From: Bradyrhizobium canariense
GTDB lineage: Bacteria; Pseudomonadota; Alphaproteobacteria; Rhizobiales; Xanthobacteraceae
Assembly (NCBI RefSeq): GCF_900105125.1
Contig: NZ_LT629750.1
Span: forward strand, 7,343,001 to 7,407,000
DNA: 64,000 nt
Reading direction: 5' to 3'
The translations under genes were made by a program, and so were the position numbers. The notes under the pieces were generated by a model, which was not told the DNA's origin, did not search any database, and saw only the letters and a program-made list of their open reading frames with translations. The stretch's first letter is position 1, and every line of letters starts with the position of its first letter. Positions 33,239 through 41,084 of this stretch are shown one piece after another.

Positions 33239-34414
33239 ATGTCGATACCACGTCTGAGGGACTATCAGGGGCCTGCGCTGTTTTCATACGGCTTCCGGCC
33301 GTTTTTCCTGTTCGGATCGATCTACGCGGGCGCGATCATTCTGGTGTGGCTGCCGGTGTTCTACGGACAGCTCGGGCTCGGCACGGCCTTTGCGCCGCGC
33401 GACTGGCACGTGCACGAGATGCTGTTCGGATATATCGCGGCCGTCGTTGCAGGCTTTCTGCTGACCGCGGTACCGAACTGGACCGGGCGGCTGCCGCTGC
33501 AAGGCAGGCCGCTGATCATGCTGTTTTCGGTCTGGGTCGCGGGCCGGATCGCCGTCAGCGCGTCGGCCTGGCTGGGATGGGCGCCCGCCGCGGTGATCGA
33601 CGGCGCCTTTCTCGTGCTGCTGGCAGCGGCCGCGGCGCGCGAGATCGTCGCCGGCAGGAAGTGGGACAGTCTCAAGGTTGTCGCGATCATCAGCCTGCTC
33701 GCCCTGGCCAACCTGGCGTTTCACCTCGAAGATCACTTTACCGGTCTGGCCGAATATTCGACCCGGGCCGGCATCGCGGTGGTGATTGTCCTGATCGCGC
33801 TGATCGGCGGCAGGATCATTCCGAGCTTTACGCGCAACTGGCTTGCCAAGCGGGCGCCCGGGCGGCTGCCGGTTCCATTCGGCCGCTTCGACGCCGCCAC
33901 GATCGGGCTGAGTGCGATCGTGCTGGCGCTATGGGTCGCGCGTCCGCTGAACCGAACGACCGGCGCCCTGCTGCTGGCCTGCGGCTGCCTCCACATCGTC
34001 CGTCTGGCGCGCTGGACCGGTTACCGCACATTTCCGGATCGCCTGGTCCTGATCCTGCACGTCGCCTATGCCTTCGTTCCCGCAGGCTTCATTCTCTCGG
34101 CGCTCAGCGCCTTCGACCTTGTCCTGCCAAGCGCAGGGATCCATGCGTGGACCAGCGGCGCGATCGGCACCATGACGCTTGCGGTGATGAGCCGTGCGAC
34201 GCTCGGCCATACCGGGCGGCAACTTCGCGCGTCGGTCGCGACGCATATCGTTTACGTCTCGGTCGTCGTTGCCGCTTTGGCCAGGGTCGGCACGGTGCTG
34301 GAGCCTGATCATGCCGCACCTCTGCTTACAGTCGCCGCCAGCGCATGGGCGACAGCGTTCCTTGGTTTCGCGGCGGTGTATTCAGCGGCGCTGTGCAAAG
34401 CGCGCCAGAGCTAA
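33239..34414 (+). CDS. nnrS: NnrS family haem-copper membrane protein (391 aa)
   Basis: MSIPRLRDYQGPALFSYGFR followed by P-F-F-L is the typical NnrS opening, and about twelve membrane helices follow. Conserved His residues in D-W-H-V-H-E-M-L-F-G-Y and later helices are the likely haem/copper ligands. NnrS relieves nitrosative stress and is induced with nitrite and NO reductases in denitrifiers. The longer frame back to 32678 crosses the decayed pseudoazurin and is not used. Length agrees with the family (about 390-400). Confidence 0.9.
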   Translation: MSIPRLRDYQGPALFSYGFRPFFLFGSIYAGAIILVWLPVFYGQLGLGTAFAPRDWHVHEMLFGYIAAVVAGFLLTAVPNWTGRLPLQGRPLIMLFSVWVAGRIAVSASAWLGWAPAAVIDGAFLVLLAAAAAREIVAGRKWDSLKVVAIISLLALANLAFHLEDHFTGLAEYSTRAGIAVVIVLIALIGGRIIPSFTRNWLAKRAPGRLPVPFGRFDAATIGLSAIVLALWVARPLNRTTGALLLACGCLHIVRLARWTGYRTFPDRLVLILHVAYAFVPAGFILSALSAFDLVLPSAGIHAWTSGAIGTMTLAVMSRATLGHTGRQLRASVATHIVYVSVVVAALARVGTVLEPDHAAPLLTVAASAWATAFLGFAAVYSAALCKARQS

Positions 34415-34543
34415 TCGGCACAAGCGAACAGTCCGTCGCTCGGGTGGAGTGGCCTTTAAGGCGCCAGCTTTGTGACGGTCGCCGCATTACCTCGGGGAGG
34501 GACCTACAGGCTTTGAAGCTGACATCACGGTCATCACGGTCGT

Positions 34544-35164
34544 TCAACCTTCCCACTCACCCACGGAAACGCTCAGATCCACATCGAGCAGGCCGATTGC
34601 CCGGCGAGCCATGTGATCGATCGCCTCGGCAAGCGTGCCGGGCCGAGCATAGAACGCTGGAACTGGCGGTACGACGATCGCTCCAATTTCGGTCACCGCA
34701 ACCATTGTCCGCAAATGTCCGAGATGCAGCGGACTTTCCCGTACCATCAAAACCAGCCTGCGCCGCTCCTTCAACTGCACATCTGCGGCGCGGACCAGGA
34801 GATTGTCGGGAGCGCTGACGGCAATCGCGGACAGAGTTCGGATCGAACATGGCGCGACGATCATGCCTGCGGTGCGACATGAGCCGCTGGCGATGCTTGC
34901 ACCGATGTTGCTGATCAAATGATGCTGCGCGACCATCGCGCCGATGCGGGGCAGGGCATCTTCACCGACCTCGTGAGCCAATGTGCGCTCGCCGCTCGGC
35001 GTGACCACCAGATGCAATTCACACTGCCCGGTAGCTGCCAGCAATTCGATCACGCGTACCCCGAGCGCTGCGCCTGAAGCGCCGCTGATGCCGACGATGA
35101 TCCGCGGACGCGCCCTCGTTGCGCGCGTCTTCGAGAGTGCTATGCGAGACCGAGACGTTGCCAC
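34544..35164 (-). CDS. ubiX: Flavin prenyltransferase UbiX (206 aa)
   Basis: Makes the prenylated FMN cofactor used by UbiD. R-I-I-V-G-I-S-G-A-S-G-A-A-L-G is the FMN-binding start, and V-V-T-P-S-G-E-R, A-P-C-S-I-R-T-L-S-A-I-A and the C-terminal R-E-S-P-L-H-L are the family motifs. Its start overlaps the end of ubiD by 25 bases, so the two are one unit. The usual length is about 190-200. Confidence 0.92.
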   Translation of the reverse strand: MATSRSRIALSKTRATRARPRIIVGISGASGAALGVRVIELLAATGQCELHLVVTPSGERTLAHEVGEDALPRIGAMVAQHHLISNIGASIASGSCRTAGMIVAPCSIRTLSAIAVSAPDNLLVRAADVQLKERRRLVLMVRESPLHLGHLRTMVAVTEIGAIVVPPVPAFYARPGTLAEAIDHMARRAIGLLDVDLSVSVGEWEG

Positions 35165-36645
35165 AGCTCATCCGCCCGCGCGATTGTGGCGCTGTCCATA
35201 TTCAGAACGCGGCCCCATTCCCGCGTGGTCTCGGCCCCGATCTTGGTGGTTGCGTCGATTCCAAGCTTGCCGCCGAGGCCGGGCCTCGGTGAGGCAAAAT
35301 CGAGATAGTCGATTGGCGTCTCGGTCAGCGAGACCAGATCGCGCGAGGGGTCCGAGCGGGTCGAAACAGCCCACATCACGTCGGGCCAGCTCCGCACGTT
35401 GATATCAGCGTCAACGACGAACAGGAGCTTGGTATAAGTGAGTTGCGGCAACAGCGACCAGAGTGCGAGCATGACGCGCCGCGCCTGACCGGGATAGCGC
35501 TTGTCGATCGACGCAATCGCGATCCGGTAGGAGCAGGCTTCCGGCGGCAGCCAAAGGTCGACGATCTCAGGCAACTGCTTTCGGACCAGGGGTACGAACA
35601 GCTCATTGAGCACCTCGCCGATGCGCGAGGGTTCGTCGGGCGCGCGGCCGGTAAACGTGGACAGGTAGATCGGATTCTTGCGCATGGTGATTGCGGTGAC
35701 GTGCATCACCGGGAAATCTTCCACCGCATTGTAGTAGCCGGTGTGATCGCCGAATGGCCCCTCCGGCGCGGTATCGTCCGGCGACACCAGCCCCTCGATG
35801 ACGATCTCGGCTTCGGACGGCACCATGAGCGGCACCGTGACGCACCGTGAAAGCCGCAGGCGCTCGCCCCGGATAAGGCCGGCGAAGCTGAACTCCGACA
35901 TTGTTTCAGGCAAAGGCAGTACCGCGGAGAGACAGGTAGCCGGTTCTGCTCCGATCGCCACCGCGACCGGCATGTCAGCGCCGCGCGCTTTCCACTGATG
36001 ATGGTAGCGTGCTCCGCCGCGATGGGCAAGCCAGCGCAGGATGGCGCGGTCGCGGCCGATGATTTGCATCCGGTAGACGCCGACATTGACGGCGTCGCCT
36101 GTCTCATCATCCGGCGGCCGCGTGATGACCAGCGGCCAGGTGATGAGGGGCGCAGGCTCGCCCGGCCAGCAGATTTGCGCCGGCAACCGGGTGAGATCGA
36201 TTTGGTCCGCGCGCCACACAATCTCCTGCACAGCCGGCGTGGTGACAAGCTTCGGCCGCACCGTCATCGCTGCCCGGGCAAGCGGCAGTTTCGACATCGC
36301 GTCGGCGAAATCGCGCGGCGGGCGCGGCTCGCGCAACTCCGCCAGCGCCTCTGCAAGCGCGCCGAGGCGTGCGGGATCGACGCCGAAGCCCCAAGCCACC
36401 CGCTCCGTCGTGCCAAACAAGTTGACGAGCGCCGGCATCCTGGCCGCGGCTCCGTCCGGCATCAGCGGGGCTTCAAACAGCAATGCTGGACCATTGGCCT
36501 GCAACACGCGCCGGTGAATTTCGGTCATCTCATGCACGACCGACACCGGTTCCCGGATGCGGATTAGGCGGCCTTGGCTTTCCAGATGGGACATGAAGCC
36601 GCGCAGGTCACGGAATGGCGGCAGATCGCGGCAGGGCACGGACAC
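35140..36645 (-). CDS. ubiD: UbiD-family decarboxylase (501 aa)
   Basis: Reversible decarboxylase using prenyl-FMN, for 4-hydroxy-3-polyprenylbenzoate in ubiquinone synthesis. The N-terminus L-P-P-F-R-D-L-R-G-F, then G-R-L-I-R-I-R-E-P, and the central W-P-L-V-I-T-R-P-P, E-G-P-F-G-D-H-T-G-Y-Y and R-K-N-P-I-Y motifs are diagnostic. GTG 36645 (or 36639) gives the normal length; the longer frame to 37053 adds unrelated residues. The gene is divergent from ubiT with an FNR-type box between them, which ties it to anaerobic growth. Confidence 0.9.
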   Translation of the reverse strand: MSVPCRDLPPFRDLRGFMSHLESQGRLIRIREPVSVVHEMTEIHRRVLQANGPALLFEAPLMPDGAAARMPALVNLFGTTERVAWGFGVDPARLGALAEALAELREPRPPRDFADAMSKLPLARAAMTVRPKLVTTPAVQEIVWRADQIDLTRLPAQICWPGEPAPLITWPLVITRPPDDETGDAVNVGVYRMQIIGRDRAILRWLAHRGGARYHHQWKARGADMPVAVAIGAEPATCLSAVLPLPETMSEFSFAGLIRGERLRLSRCVTVPLMVPSEAEIVIEGLVSPDDTAPEGPFGDHTGYYNAVEDFPVMHVTAITMRKNPIYLSTFTGRAPDEPSRIGEVLNELFVPLVRKQLPEIVDLWLPPEACSYRIAIASIDKRYPGQARRVMLALWSLLPQLTYTKLLFVVDADINVRSWPDVMWAVSTRSDPSRDLVSLTETPIDYLDFASPRPGLGGKLGIDATTKIGAETTREWGRVLNMDSATIARADELWQRLGLA

Positions 36646-36688
36646 CTCATTGAGACAGAAATTCTCTACTGGATTTACAGACACGTCT

Positions 36689-36702
36689 TTGTTCCAGGAC
36701 AA
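36689..36702. promoter_or_regulatory. FNR-type box between ubiD and ubiT
   Basis: TTGTTCCAGGACAA is nearly palindromic and fits TTG-N8-CAA. It lies between the divergent ubiDX and ubiTUV units and could serve both. Confidence 0.65.
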
Positions 36703-36788
36703 AGATCGGCCGGCGCAAGTGCGGCTAAGCAAGCGCTCGACATCGACGGCACCATGGCCTGCCACGTGCCCTGCGGAGAGCCGATAGT

Positions 36789-37331
36789 GTGAGGATGCCG
36801 TCCGTTCCGAGACTTCCGTGGTTGATTGGGCGCAGCATGCAGCCGCTGCCGCTCGCGCCGCTGCAATTGCCGCTGGCCCTGATTCTGCGCTCGGTGGTGG
36901 CGCGCCACTCAAATATTTTCGAACGCCTCGGCCCTCACGCGTGCAAACGCTTCGGCATCGAGCCAACCGATTTGCCCTTCGCATTCGTGCTCGAGCCGCA
37001 TCCGAGAAGGCCAACCATGACCGCGGTACGCAGTCTGCCTGATGATATTCCAATTCGGATCGCCGGTCCGATGATCGGCCTTCTGGGGCTGGTCGACGGA
37101 GCCTATGACGGCGACGCGCTGTTTTTCTCGCGTGATCTTGTCATCGAGGGCGATGTCGAGGCGGTTCTGGCGTTGCGCAACGCGTTGGATGATGCAGATG
37201 TCGATCTGGTCGCGGACGCCGCGGCTCTGTTCGGGCCGCTTGCCCCGCTGGGACAGCGGCTGCTCGGCGGTGCGCTATCCCGGCTGAAAGCCGCGGCAGG
37301 CGCGCAGGAAGGGTCCGAATCATGGAACTGA
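36789..37331 (+). CDS. ubiT: UbiT, SCP2-type accessory factor (180 aa)
   Basis: SCP2 sterol-carrier-like protein of O2-independent ubiquinone synthesis, thought to bind the lipid intermediate. The pattern F-x-R-L-G, then L-P-F-A-F-V-L-E-P and D-A-L-F-F-S-R-D-L-V-I-E-G-D matches UbiT (YhbT). The start is GTG 36789, about nine bases after GGAGAG; ATG 36795 is possible. The end overlaps ubiU by 10 bases. Confidence 0.88.
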   Translation: MRMPSVPRLPWLIGRSMQPLPLAPLQLPLALILRSVVARHSNIFERLGPHACKRFGIEPTDLPFAFVLEPHPRRPTMTAVRSLPDDIPIRIAGPMIGLLGLVDGAYDGDALFFSRDLVIEGDVEAVLALRNALDDADVDLVADAAALFGPLAPLGQRLLGGALSRLKAAAGAQEGSESWN

Positions 37332-38299
37332 TTTGTCCGGCGGGAACGCCCGCCGCGTTGCGCGCGGCCGTGGACGCTGGCGCCGATGCAGTCTATTGCG
37401 GGTTTGCAGACGCCACCAATGCACGCAATTTCCCGGGGTTGAACTTCAGCCGGCCGGAAATGCAGGCGGGGATCGGTTATGCGCATCGGCGCGGTGCCAA
37501 GGTGCTGGTCGCCATCAACACCTTTCCGAGCGCGGGCGGCGAGGCGCCATGGCATCGTGCCGTCGATGATGCGGTTGCCGCTGATGCGGACGCGCTGATC
37601 GTTGCCGATATCGGGCTGCTCGACTACGCCGCGCGCGCTCACCCGGACCAGCGTCTGCATCTGTCGGTGCAGGCCGCCGCCGCCAATTCCGACGCAATCG
37701 GATTCTACGTACGCCATTTCGGCGTTCGTCGCGTCGTCCTGCCGCGCGTGCTCACCGTGCCGGAGATCGCCGCGATCGCCGGTGCCGTCGATTGCGAAAC
37801 CGAAGTCTTCATCTTTGGTGGTCTGTGTGTAATGGCGGAAGGCCGCTGCTCGCTGTCCTCTCACGTCACCGGACAATCGCCCAATATGAATGGCGTCTGC
37901 TCTCCCGCGAGCCACGTCGTTTATCGCGAAGAGAACGGCGCGCTGGTCTCGCGGCTTGGCGATTTCACCATCAACCGCGTTGCCAAGGGCGAGCCGGCCG
38001 CTTATCCGACCTTGTGCAAAGGCCGCTTCAAGACCGAGCTCGGCTCCGGCTACCTGTTCGAGGATCCCGTAAGCCTCGATGCGGCGGAAATCCTGCCGGG
38101 CCTGCGCGCCGCTGGCGTCACCGCACTGAAGATCGAAGGGCGGCAGCGTAGCCGGGCTTACATCGAAGGCGTGGTGCGCGGCTTCCGGGAGCAACTCGAC
38201 GCGCTCGACGCGGGAGAGCCGTTGCCGGCGGGGCGGCTTGCCGCCCTGACCGAGGGACAGCGTTCGACGCTGGGGGCGTATCGCAAGACCTGGCGCTAA
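37322..38299 (+). CDS. ubiU: UbiU, Fe-S protein of O2-independent ubiquinone hydroxylation (325 aa)
   Basis: Peptidase-U32-like protein that forms a 4Fe-4S heterodimer with UbiV and hydroxylates the ubiquinone ring without O2. The four cluster Cys are present at positions 169, 176, 193 and 232, the same numbering as I recall for Escherichia coli UbiU. The start M-E-L-I-C-P-A-G-T-P is typical. Translation is coupled to ubiT by overlap; ubiV follows after 86 bases. Confidence 0.93.
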   Translation: MELICPAGTPAALRAAVDAGADAVYCGFADATNARNFPGLNFSRPEMQAGIGYAHRRGAKVLVAINTFPSAGGEAPWHRAVDDAVAADADALIVADIGLLDYAARAHPDQRLHLSVQAAAANSDAIGFYVRHFGVRRVVLPRVLTVPEIAAIAGAVDCETEVFIFGGLCVMAEGRCSLSSHVTGQSPNMNGVCSPASHVVYREENGALVSRLGDFTINRVAKGEPAAYPTLCKGRFKTELGSGYLFEDPVSLDAAEILPGLRAAGVTALKIEGRQRSRAYIEGVVRGFREQLDALDAGEPLPAGRLAALTEGQRSTLGAYRKTWR

Positions 38300-38385
38300 G
38301 ACTTAGCGCTAAGACTTGGCGCCGACCAATCTGGCGCTGACTGAAATGGCGCGGAACGAACATCTGGAACCGGGATAGAACACCG

Positions 38386-39264
38386 ATGAAGCTCACGCTT
38401 GGCCCGATCCTGTTCAACTGGGAGCCAGATGTCTGGCGGGATTTCTATTTTCGGATCGCCGACGAGGCGGCGGTGGACGCGGTGGCAGTGGGCGAGGTGG
38501 TGTGCTCCAAGCGGATGCCGTTCTTCGATGTCCATTTGCCGGCCGTGGTCGAGCGTCTGACCGCGGCAGGAAAGCAGGTGCTGATGAGCTCGCTGGCATT
38601 GATCACGCTGGAGCGGGAGCGGCGGCATACCGAGGAGCTCGCGCGCGACCACAGCTTCCTCGTGGAAGCCAACGATATCTCCTGCATCGCCCACCTCGCC
38701 GGACGGCCGCACGTGACCGGTCCGTTTGTAAACGTCTACAACGAAGGCACGGCGCGGTGGTTTGCGGCACAGGGTGCGCGGCGCATCTGCCTGCCGCCCG
38801 AACTGCCGCTGGAGTCTATCGCGGCCGTTGCGGCCGCGACGCCGCAGGTCGAGATCGAGGTTTTCGCGTTCGGCCGCGCTCCGCTCGCCATCTCGGCGCG
38901 CTGCTATCACGCGCGTCTGCACAAGCTCTCCAAGGACAATTGCCGCTTTGTGTGCGCAGGCGACGCGGACGGGCTGCCCGTGGACACGCTCGACGACGAG
39001 CGCTTCCTGGTGATAAACGGTGTTCAGACCCTCGCTTATGCTTGTACCAATCTGATCGCGGACACCGATGATCTCGTAAAGGCCGGTGTCGCTTCGCTGA
39101 GGTTGTCCCCGCAGCACTGCGACATGGTTGCGGTGGCGCGCACGTTCCGTGATGTGCTGGATGGAAGGGTCGTGCCCGAGGAAGGCATGCGTCGATTGAA
39201 TGCGATCTATCCCAATGTTTCGTCGACCAACGGTTTTCTCCGCGGACGGCCGGCCGCGCCATGA
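38386..39264 (+). CDS. ubiV: UbiV, partner of UbiU (292 aa)
   Basis: Second half of the UbiUV complex. MKLTLGPILFNWEPDVWRDF is the family start. Cys 40, 173, 186 and 190 reproduce the cluster-binding spacing of UbiV. With ubiT, ubiU and the divergent ubiX-ubiD it gives a local set for making quinone during anaerobic respiration. The preceding 86-bp gap holds short imperfect direct repeats (ACTTAGCGCTAAGACTTGGCGC). Confidence 0.93.
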   Translation: MKLTLGPILFNWEPDVWRDFYFRIADEAAVDAVAVGEVVCSKRMPFFDVHLPAVVERLTAAGKQVLMSSLALITLERERRHTEELARDHSFLVEANDISCIAHLAGRPHVTGPFVNVYNEGTARWFAAQGARRICLPPELPLESIAAVAAATPQVEIEVFAFGRAPLAISARCYHARLHKLSKDNCRFVCAGDADGLPVDTLDDERFLVINGVQTLAYACTNLIADTDDLVKAGVASLRLSPQHCDMVAVARTFRDVLDGRVVPEEGMRRLNAIYPNVSSTNGFLRGRPAAP

Positions 39265-39409
39265 TCCGTGCACGGGCTCGCCGATCGAAGCGTTGAGGAG
39301 ATCGATGACGGGCGGCCGGGCTTTCATTTCTTTGCGTTGGAACAACGATCCCTCTCGCGGTCGCGGTTAAATTGTCACCTTGATCTGACTGAGTGACGGA
39401 CAAGAATTC

Positions 39410-40417
39410 ATGTCGAAGGCGGAAGCGGTAACTGACAGCAAGCGCAGCCTGCCGGTCGTCTACTCCTGCTCCGGCTGTTCGAGCGCCGCCCAAATGGCAA
39501 ATCACACGGCGGTTCGTCTGGATCGGACCGCGCAAGCGGAAATGTCCTGCATTGCCGGAGTTGGCGGCGACGTTCCCTCTCTGGTGAAGATCGCCAAATC
39601 CGGCCGGCCGATTCTGGCGATTGACGGCTGCCCGCTGCGTTGCGTCGAGCGGAGCCTGGCTCGGCACGGGGTAATCCCGGCGGCGCATCTGATTCTGACC
39701 AACCTCGGAATAAAGAAGCGATTCCACCAACGGTTCGACGAGAATGAAGCCGTTGTGGTCTATCGCAGGGCGGTTGCCGCCCTCCGATCGATCGAGACGC
39801 CGCCGCCTGCGGAGCATGTGTCTTCAGTACCTGCTGTGCAGACCGGCCGGAACGACATCGGGCGGCGCGACGAAAATTCGGAGGGAGTTCCGGTGCTGAC
39901 GGCCGATACATCGCTGATCGACGGAATAATGCGGGACGAAAGCCTGCTCGACCGCATCATCGCGCTCGACGGGCGCTTTGGAAAGTTCCGCAAGGTGCTG
40001 AACGATGAACGCGTCGCTGCCAACGTCAACCTGAAGGACGTCGCCCATATGCTGGACGTGGAGGTCCGTGCGCTGCTGGCCTTTGCGAACGGCCAAGCGC
40101 CAATGGAAATGCCCGGCAAGCCGTCCGAGCTGCCTGTTTCCGGCTCGATCGATGCCTCCGCAACAGCCAGGATCCTCGACGTCAGGCCTTTATTTGAACG
40201 CGGAATCGAACCGCTCATGACGATCCTGGAAGCGGCTTCGGCGCTTGAAGGCGATGCCGCACTGATCGTCGAGGCTCCGTTCCATCCGCTGCCGTTGCGC
40301 CGTTTGCTCGGCGGCAGAGGCTTTGAAAGCCGCGCCGCGCGGCTCTCGTCCGAGCACTGGCAGGTTGCCTTCCGGCATGAGCCGCCGGGAACGGCATCGC
40401 GCGACGCCGCTCGTTAA
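39410..40417 (+). CDS. Fusion protein: DGC-type zinc-binding + DUF1858-like + DUF2249 domains (335 aa)
   Basis: Residues 15-110 have C-S-G-C-S-S-A-A-Q, S-C-I-A-G-V-G-G and I-D-G-C-P-L-R-C-V, the signature of putative zinc-binding DGC proteins. Residues about 165-225 (L-L-D-R-I-I-A-L-D-G-R-F-G-K-F, then N-L-K-D-V-A-H-M-L-D) resemble DUF1858. Residues about 245-320 (I-L-D-V-R-P-L, then A-A-L-I-V-E-A-P-F-H-P-L-P-L-R-R-L-L) are a DUF2249 domain. DUF1858 and DUF2249 often occur beside NO-detoxification genes. The combination suggests a redox or NO-related adaptor; function unproven. A TTGATCTGA half-site precedes it. Confidence 0.75.
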   Translation: MSKAEAVTDSKRSLPVVYSCSGCSSAAQMANHTAVRLDRTAQAEMSCIAGVGGDVPSLVKIAKSGRPILAIDGCPLRCVERSLARHGVIPAAHLILTNLGIKKRFHQRFDENEAVVVYRRAVAALRSIETPPPAEHVSSVPAVQTGRNDIGRRDENSEGVPVLTADTSLIDGIMRDESLLDRIIALDGRFGKFRKVLNDERVAANVNLKDVAHMLDVEVRALLAFANGQAPMEMPGKPSELPVSGSIDASATARILDVRPLFERGIEPLMTILEAASALEGDAALIVEAPFHPLPLRRLLGGRGFESRAARLSSEHWQVAFRHEPPGTASRDAAR

Positions 40418-40557
40418 AGCGCGTGACCTTCGGCCCGATCGAACAGCCGGCGCGGATCCCGGATCGCGATGCGCTGTCGAACGCCCTCGACGAGACCCTG
40501 CTGTCCCCACCTGCTCAGGATGCGGCTCACCGTGTGCAGCGTGGTTCCGGTCATCGC
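40414..40557 (-). pseudogene. C-terminal HTH remnant of a Crp/Fnr regulator
   Basis: M-T-G-T-T-L-H-T-V-S-R-I-L-S-R-W, then Q-Q-G-L-V-E-G-V-R-Q-R-I, matches the last 45 residues of the regulator at 31649-32356 almost residue for residue. The sensor domain and the start of the HTH are gone. Upstream bases do not continue the homology. Confidence 0.75.
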
Positions 40558-40603
40558 AAGCGGGCAACTGACCGCCGGTTCCGAGGATGCATGTCTGTGT
40601 TGT

Positions 40604-40617
40604 TTGCGCTCCAACAA
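40604..40617 (+). promoter_or_regulatory. FNR/NnrR-type box ahead of the DUF2249 operon
   Basis: TTGCGCTCCAACAA fits TTG-N8-CAA and resembles the nnrS box (TTGCGTTCCGACAA). It lies 126 bases before the next start. Confidence 0.55.
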
Positions 40618-40742
40618 AGAAAGCCACGGCACGGAGCTTAAGCTCGGAAAAAGAACGACACGTTCGGAGAGGCCATGGTGAGCCGACGGCGCGGTCCGTG
40701 GAGGCTCTGCTTCCCACACAACAATCGGCCAGGAGTTCTTCA

Positions 40743-41009
40743 ATGCCGCAGACCGCCCGTCCATCCGAATGCGTCATCGACGTGCGGGACATCGAACCGA
40801 GATTCCGCCATCAAATAATTGCGCGCCTGTTTGAAAACCTGGCGCCCGAGGCGACGCTGCAACTGATCGCCGACCATCCCCCGAAGCCGCTGCGCCATCA
40901 ATTCGAGTTGCGCTACGGCGAGCGATGCAGCTGGATCTATCTTGAGGAAGGACCGGATGTCTGGAGAGTCCGGCTCGAGTACCTTCGAGCCCCTGCCGGT
41001 CCGGATTAG
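40743..41009 (+). CDS. DUF2249 single-domain protein (88 aa)
   Basis: I-D-V-R-D-I-E-P-R-F-R-H, then L-I-A-D-H-P-P-K-P-L-R-H-Q-F and a W-I-Y-L-E-E-G-P-D-V-W-R-V ending match DUF2249, a small sulphur-carrier-like (TusA-related) fold. It is the first gene of a run ending at 43298, with the membrane protein 75 bases downstream. The role is unknown; the family is linked to nitrosative-stress and denitrification loci. Confidence 0.7.
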   Translation: MPQTARPSECVIDVRDIEPRFRHQIIARLFENLAPEATLQLIADHPPKPLRHQFELRYGERCSWIYLEEGPDVWRVRLEYLRAPAGPD

Positions 41010-41084
41010 CCCGCCGGATACCGACCGGCAAATTTGCGGATCCGAAGCCAATTTGAACCGCACGGATGAAGGGGAGGATGCAAC

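Noticed and set aside
36646..37053. N-terminal extension of UbiD to 637 aa
   Set aside because: The extra residues are unrelated to UbiD and would run into ubiT on the other strand; a GTG at 36645 gives the normal length.
39380..39393. FNR box before the DGC fusion gene (TTGATCTGACTGAG)
   Set aside because: Only one half-site is present; the right half lacks CAA.
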